From Erginobacter sp964465735 (GTDB taxonomy: Bacteria > Auribacterota > Erginobacteria > Erginobacterales > Erginobacteraceae), in contig CAYXKT010000044.1 in NCBI GenBank assembly GCA_964465735.1, positions 1 to 19,374 on the forward strand: a DNA stretch of 19,374 nucleotides, given 5' to 3'. Below, piece after piece: positions 15,756 through 19,374 of the stretch (position 1 is its first letter; each line of letters opens with the position of its first letter). A program made the position numbers and the translations under genes. Below the pieces are notes generated by a model. The model was not told the DNA's origin, ran no database searches, and was given only the letters and a program-made list of their open reading frames with translations.

Positions 15756-16127
15756 GTGGGGGGACTGTTAAAAGTCATTGCAAGAATGACGTTGGAGGAG
15801 CTGAATATCTGATCTCCACCAAGGGATATCCAGTGAAGAAGGAAAAGGCGCTCAGGCTTGTCCGGGTGCCGATGCCGTCTGGATCGTCATACCTGCCCAA
15901 TTCTTACCGGAAACAAAGACTGGCAAACATATTTCATCCCGATATTGAGGAGATGAATTGGCTGTCGGCCTTTTGAGGAATGTCCGAACTGCGGGCAAAA
16001 CCAGGAGCGATAGCAACTGTCGCCGTCAAATAAATTTGGGACGGCTCGAAATCATCGGGATACAGTTGTCGGCATCAGCCCAGGCCCGGGCACCTGGATA
16101 TTGAAAAAGCGGGGAGAAGTAAGCAAA
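15756..16127 (+). other. Intergenic stretch with no convincing gene
   Basis: After deoC, GTCATTGCAAGAATGAC (15774-15790) forms a 6-bp stem with a 5-nt loop. It looks like a remnant of the GTCATTGCG repeat core or a weak terminator, with no T-tract. A short open stretch of about 17 codons contains CPNCG (around 15982-16000) and stops at a TAG. It may be a scrap of a zinc-ribbon gene or chance. No promoter is clear for the downstream glycosyltransferase. Confidence 0.5.
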
Positions 16128-17726
16128 TTGAAGAGGACGACCGTCTATCTGCTTTTAATTCTCATCCTGGCCGGAGCGCTCCGGTTGATCGGGCTCCGTT
16201 TTGGCTTCCCCTATTTTCTCCACCCCGACGAACCGACGGCGGTGAGGCGGGCGCTGCTCTTTTTCCGCGACGGCCTCAACCCCCGCTGGTTCGCGATGCC
16301 CTCCTTCTACCTCTACCTGCTCCACTTTTCCTTCCGGGCTCACTGGGCGGTCTCGACCCTTTTTCAGTCACCGGCCCTCCTTCCCCACCTGAGTCCCGAC
16401 CCACTGCCGTATTACCTGATCGGCCGGGTCTGGTCGGCCCTGGCCGGCACGGCCACGGTGCTGGTTCTTTACCGGATCGGAAAGAAACTCTACTCCGCCC
16501 GGACCGGCCTGGCCGCCGCCTTTCTCCTGACAATCCTCCCCCTCCATCTTCTTCACTCCCATTATGCCACCGTCGATATCCCGGTCACCTTCCTGATTAC
16601 ACTCTCCTTTTGTTTCTCCGCCTCGATCCTCTCCCGGCGCCGACTCGGCGATTACCTGGCGGCCGGCGCGGTCGCCGGCCTGGCTGCCGCCGTCAAATAT
16701 AATGGGCTCTTCGCTCTCTTCCCTTTACTGGCTGCCCATCTTCTCCGCCGGCGGGGGAGCGAAGAGAGATTTCTTCGGCGATTTGCCGACCTCTTTCCCC
16801 TGGTGGGTCTGGCTGCCGCCTTGCTGGTCTTCTTTTTCGCCTCGCCCTACGCCCTGATTGAGATCCGCCGGCTCTACGGCGATCTCCTGTCACAGTCACA
16901 CTATCTGATACACAGCGGCCACGGCCCGATCTTCATCGCGACCAAGCCCGGTGCCCTCTACAATATCTTTTATCTTCTCTATTATGCCGGAGGGCCCGTC
17001 TTCTGGCTGCTGGCGGTGGCTGGAGTCCTCGCCGCGTTCTGGAAACGCCAGCGAGCCGACTGGCTGGTCCTCGCTTACATAATCCCCTATTTCATCCTGA
17101 TCTCGATCCCGGTGGTTAAATTCTCCCGCTTCTTCATCCCCCTACTTCCCTTCCTGGCGCTTTTCGCCGGACGGCTCTTCGAGATCCGTCTGCTCCGGAG
17201 GCTGCCGGCCGTTGCCGTCGGGACGGCCGCCTCTCTGATCTTGGTCTGGCTGAGTTTGCAGGCGATCGCCTATACCGGTGTCCTGGCCGAGGAGGATATC
17301 CGCCTCCAGGCCAAGGCCTGGCTGGAGAACAACCTCGTCCGGCCTGCCCGGGTCGGCCTGATCAAGACCGAGACCGGGCTGATCTTTCTTGACGACCCCC
17401 CGATTGACCGGATGCTCCCCGATCTGGTGGTGGAACAGTACGACCGACTCCTCCCCGCCCTGGCCCGGCAACCTCACTACCTGATCACCACTGACTTCGA
17501 TTACCGGCAGATTCTTCGTCTGAAGGAACGCTACGATATTATCCGCCGCGATCTCTGGGTTGAGTTTCTCTCCGGGAAGCGAGGCTATCGGGAGTTGAAG
17601 GTCTTCGAAAACCGCCCCCGTCTGCTGGGGATCGACTTTGAGGGAGCATTTCCCCCCCACGATATGCTCTACAACCGTCCGAGAATCATTGTCTGGGAAC
17701 GGGAAGGAGACCGGGGGAAGATTTAG
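16128..17726 (+). CDS. GT-C glycosyltransferase, PMT_2/GT39-like
   Basis: A polytopic inner-membrane protein of about 532 residues with roughly ten to twelve hydrophobic segments in the first 390 and a soluble C-terminal part. Just after the first membrane helix is the GT-C acidic motif, FLHPDEPTAV. The fourth-to-sixth helix region has LLHSHYATVDIPVTFLI and AAVKYNGLFALFPLLAAHLL, typical of dolichyl- or polyprenyl-phosphate-sugar transferases. It probably moves a sugar from a lipid carrier to a periplasmic acceptor; sugar and acceptor are unknown. The start is uncertain: TTG 16128 has GGGGAG 11 nt upstream, while TTG 16101 in the same frame has none. No neighbouring cell-surface genes help define its pathway. 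Confidence 0.85.
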   Translation: MKRTTVYLLLILILAGALRLIGLRFGFPYFLHPDEPTAVRRALLFFRDGLNPRWFAMPSFYLYLLHFSFRAHWAVSTLFQSPALLPHLSPDPLPYYLIGRVWSALAGTATVLVLYRIGKKLYSARTGLAAAFLLTILPLHLLHSHYATVDIPVTFLITLSFCFSASILSRRRLGDYLAAGAVAGLAAAVKYNGLFALFPLLAAHLLRRRGSEERFLRRFADLFPLVGLAAALLVFFFASPYALIEIRRLYGDLLSQSHYLIHSGHGPIFIATKPGALYNIFYLLYYAGGPVFWLLAVAGVLAAFWKRQRADWLVLAYIIPYFILISIPVVKFSRFFIPLLPFLALFAGRLFEIRLLRRLPAVAVGTAASLILVWLSLQAIAYTGVLAEEDIRLQAKAWLENNLVRPARVGLIKTETGLIFLDDPPIDRMLPDLVVEQYDRLLPALARQPHYLITTDFDYRQILRLKERYDIIRRDLWVEFLSGKRGYRELKVFENRPRLLGIDFEGAFPPHDMLYNRPRIIVWEREGDRGKI

Positions 17727-17802
17727 CTGGCTCGAAAAGACTGAAAAAGTTGTCAACCGAACCAAATCGTGTTATTAATGGTATTCTTCCCTCACTAAAA
17801 AA

Positions 17803-17914
17803 TATATCCAATGCCATTGCGAATAAGCGCGGCGACGAAGCAATCCGCTCTCTGTCAATGGATTGAGCTTCCCTTGCTGATGATTACAATGACAGATTAT
17901 CGCCTATTATTTCT
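17803..17914. repeat. Dispersed palindromic repeat, copy R2
   Basis: A diverged second copy of the repeat at 1223-1321. It keeps the left TATATCCAATGCCATTGCG, the middle GACGAAGCAATC, and the right CAATGACAGATTAT...ATTATTTCT. It is 13 bp longer than R1 and its palindrome is more degraded. Element copy C begins six bases after its end, so two repeat families lie back to back between the glycosyltransferase and thioredoxin-TPR genes. Confidence 0.75.
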
Positions 17915-17919
17915 TAAAA

Positions 17920-18080
17920 CCTAAGTTGAGCGATTATTGCGGATGAAACGTGCTAAGATTTTGCCGGCCGACGGGTTGCGAAAACCGCAGCCATATCCAG
18001 GAGATATGGCGAGGATTTTCAATATCCGTTCGGACGCAAAAGATTGGTGCAGTTCGCCGCATAGAATCGCTCAATTTAGG
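17920..18080 (+). mobile_element. MITE-like element, copy C (complete)
   Basis: A complete 161-bp copy differing from copy B at two positions (CGT for TGT and CCG for CTG in the internal frame). Perfect 5-bp target duplications TAAAA flank it (17915-17919 and 18081-18085). It has the same orientation as A, B and D. The internal ATG-started frame is closed here by a TAA formed with the right flank, giving 46 codons. It lies 110 bp upstream of the thioredoxin-TPR gene and could affect that gene's leader or promoter. Confidence 0.93.
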
Positions 18081-18190
18081 TAAAAATCATATCAGTATTC
18101 CCAGACGTCTCCCATCGCTGGGATGATCCGCAAAGGGAGAAAACAAAATCGCTATCGGGGCCAACCCTACCGGAGAGAGAGCAGCATAAA

Positions 18191-19054
18191 ATGAACGATA
18201 AAACCAATCTGATATTTGATGTCACCGGGGCGGATTTTGCTGAGACTGTAATCGCCCGTTCGCAGCAGATTCCGGTGCTTGTTGATTTCTGGGCGCAATG
18301 GTGCGCACCCTGCCGGACCCTGGGGCCGGTTCTGGAGGCAGCGGTTATCCGGGAAAAAGGCCGGATTGTCCTGGCCCGGGTTGACGTCGACGCCGAAAAC
18401 GGACTGGCCGCCGAGTACGGAATCCAGTCGATCCCGACGGTGAAGATCTTCTCCGGCGGCAAGGTAGTTGAGGAGTTTTCCGGAGCTCTCCCTGCCGAGG
18501 AGATCGACCGACTGCTTTTTGAGTTCCTCCCCGATCCGGCAGAGGGGCGGATCGGGGAGGCTAACCGGAGCCTTGACGCCGGCCGCTGGGAGGAAGCGGA
18601 GAGGATCTATCAATCCATCCGGGATGGCGAGCCCTCTCATCCAGGCGCCGCCCTTGGCCTGGGGTTGATCGCTTATCACCAGGGCCGCTACCGGGAAGCG
18701 GACGAACTGCTCTCCGAGGTCACTCCCCAGACGCCGGGGTACGATCAGGTCGCACCTCTCCGGGGACGGATCTATTTTCAGACCGAAGCGCCCCCGGATA
18801 TGGCGGCGATCACTGCCGCCCTGGAGGCCGACCCCGCCGACCCCGGTGCACTTTATGACCTTGCCTTAGCCTACGGTCGGGGAGGAGAGTACCTCCGAGC
18901 CCTTGATACCCTGATCGAGGTGCTCAGTGTCAAGAAGGACTACGGAGATGGCAAGGCCCGGGAGGCTTACCTGCGGCTATTGGCGATACTCGGCCGCAAG
19001 TCCGCCGACGGAAAACTCTACGAGCGGAAGCTTTCGATGTTGCTCTTCAGCTGA
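18191..19054 (+). CDS. Thioredoxin-TPR protein (YbbN/CnoX-like)
   Basis: A 287-residue protein with no signal peptide, so probably cytoplasmic. Residues 1 to about 110 form a thioredoxin domain with FWAQWCAPCR (C38, C41) and the cis-proline loop SIPTVKIF (P82). Residues about 120-287 are tetratricopeptide-like helical repeats (AGRWEEAERIYQSI, YHQGRYREADELLSEV, ALAYGRGGEYLRALDTL). This architecture and length match YbbN/CnoX, a holdase co-chaperone linked to DnaK and GroEL that guards proteins against oxidation. The Escherichia coli protein has a degenerate SXXC site, whereas this one keeps a full CAPC and may be redox-active. The Shine-Dalgarno site is weak and distant. Confidence 0.9.
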   Translation: MNDKTNLIFDVTGADFAETVIARSQQIPVLVDFWAQWCAPCRTLGPVLEAAVIREKGRIVLARVDVDAENGLAAEYGIQSIPTVKIFSGGKVVEEFSGALPAEEIDRLLFEFLPDPAEGRIGEANRSLDAGRWEEAERIYQSIRDGEPSHPGAALGLGLIAYHQGRYREADELLSEVTPQTPGYDQVAPLRGRIYFQTEAPPDMAAITAALEADPADPGALYDLALAYGRGGEYLRALDTLIEVLSVKKDYGDGKAREAYLRLLAILGRKSADGKLYERKLSMLLFS

Positions 19055-19299
19055 TCCGCCCCTGCTTCGGTCGTTCTCCTCACGAGCAGTTCTCCCGACC
19101 CTTCTCTCCTCACTTATCGGATAACCGGGGTCTCTGCCGCGCTTGTAAAATACGCTCGACTGACGTCGTGAACCAGGGTCCCGAGGAATTTCGGAAGGCC
19201 CCCATTTTGTTGGCAGAGTATCCGGTAACATTCCCTGAATATCATCTCTCAAATCCAGATAGGCCTTGCGGTTTGAGTTGCTTCCGGATAAGTTTAATA
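19055..19299. other. Intergenic region before element copy D
   Basis: I see no recognisable gene. A GTG-started frame at about 19168 (VNQGPEEFRKAPILLAEYP...) runs about 50 codons into element copy D, with no ribosome binding site or family resemblance. CCGAGGAATTTCGG is a small imperfect palindrome at about 19181. Confidence 0.4.
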
Positions 19300-19374
19300 T
19301 CTAAGTTGAGCGATTATTTCGGATGAAACGTGCTAAGATTTTGCTGGCCGACGGGTTGCGAAAACCGCAGCCAT
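19300..19374 (+). mobile_element. MITE-like element, copy D (left part, cut by window end)
   Basis: The first 75 bp of the element, in the same orientation as the others. The outermost base is T instead of C (TCTAAGTTGAGCGATT) and one internal base differs (TTTCGG for TTGCGG). The rest is identical to copies B or C as far as it goes. The left flank TAATA is the expected AT-rich target. Confidence 0.9.

Noticed and set aside
15530..15976. 148-residue plus-strand frame over the deoC end
   Set aside because: Its first half is an out-of-frame Gly/Asp-rich reading of deoC and its second half resembles nothing known.

Overview
The window is GC-rich bacterial chromosome, probably from an uncultivated Gram-negative bacterium. 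The evidence is a hybrid sensor kinase with a periplasmic solute-binding domain, ordinary Shine-Dalgarno sites, tRNA genes without an encoded CCA, and dispersed hairpin repeats of kinds common in deltaproteobacterial and candidate-phylum genomes. I cannot place it in a taxon from the sequence alone.

Layout. 1-53 is the right end of a short inverted-repeat element (copy A). It is followed by a 10-TM ArsP_2-type metal exporter (168-1190), a dispersed palindromic repeat (1223-1321) and a CinA N-domain-like protein (1401-2159). A nested hairpin then separates that gene from convergent galE (3213-2212), malQ (4777-3287) and a YitT-family membrane protein (5842-4991). Two minus-strand tRNA genes follow: Phe (6048-6120) and Val (6388-6459).

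From 6627 to about 14500 there is one tight plus-strand operon. It holds a PAS-PAS protein, an SBP-PAS-HisKA-HATPase-REC hybrid kinase, a 1255-residue GH13 alpha-amylase-superfamily protein with long N- and C-terminal extensions, and a HEAT-repeat protein. The genes are joined by two ATGA overlaps and one 74-bp overlap. After it come the broken second half of the HEAT gene, deoC (15090-15755), a GT-C glycosyltransferase (16128-17726), a second copy of the palindromic repeat (17803-17914), a complete mobile element (copy C), a thioredoxin-TPR protein (18191-19054), and the start of a fourth element copy (D) at the window end.

The most distinctive signal is a 161-bp non-autonomous element with 16-bp terminal inverted repeats beginning CCTAAGTTGAGCG. 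It occurs four times: two complete copies and two cut by the window edges. Both complete copies have perfect 5-bp AT-rich target duplications (TTAAA and TAAAA). Copy B sits inside a gene. Removing the element plus one TTAAA rejoins the HEAT/CxxC half in frame with a downstream half resembling a PD-(D/E)XK-type nuclease, and copy B itself supplies the premature stop. The downstream half has since gained a frameshift and probably a small deletion. The ancestral operon therefore probably encoded sensor, hybrid kinase, glycosidase-like enzyme and HEAT-nuclease, with the last gene now dead in this genome.

Most other genes serve carbohydrate or nucleoside-sugar metabolism (galE, malQ, GH13, deoC, the GT-C transferase) or are housekeeping genes.
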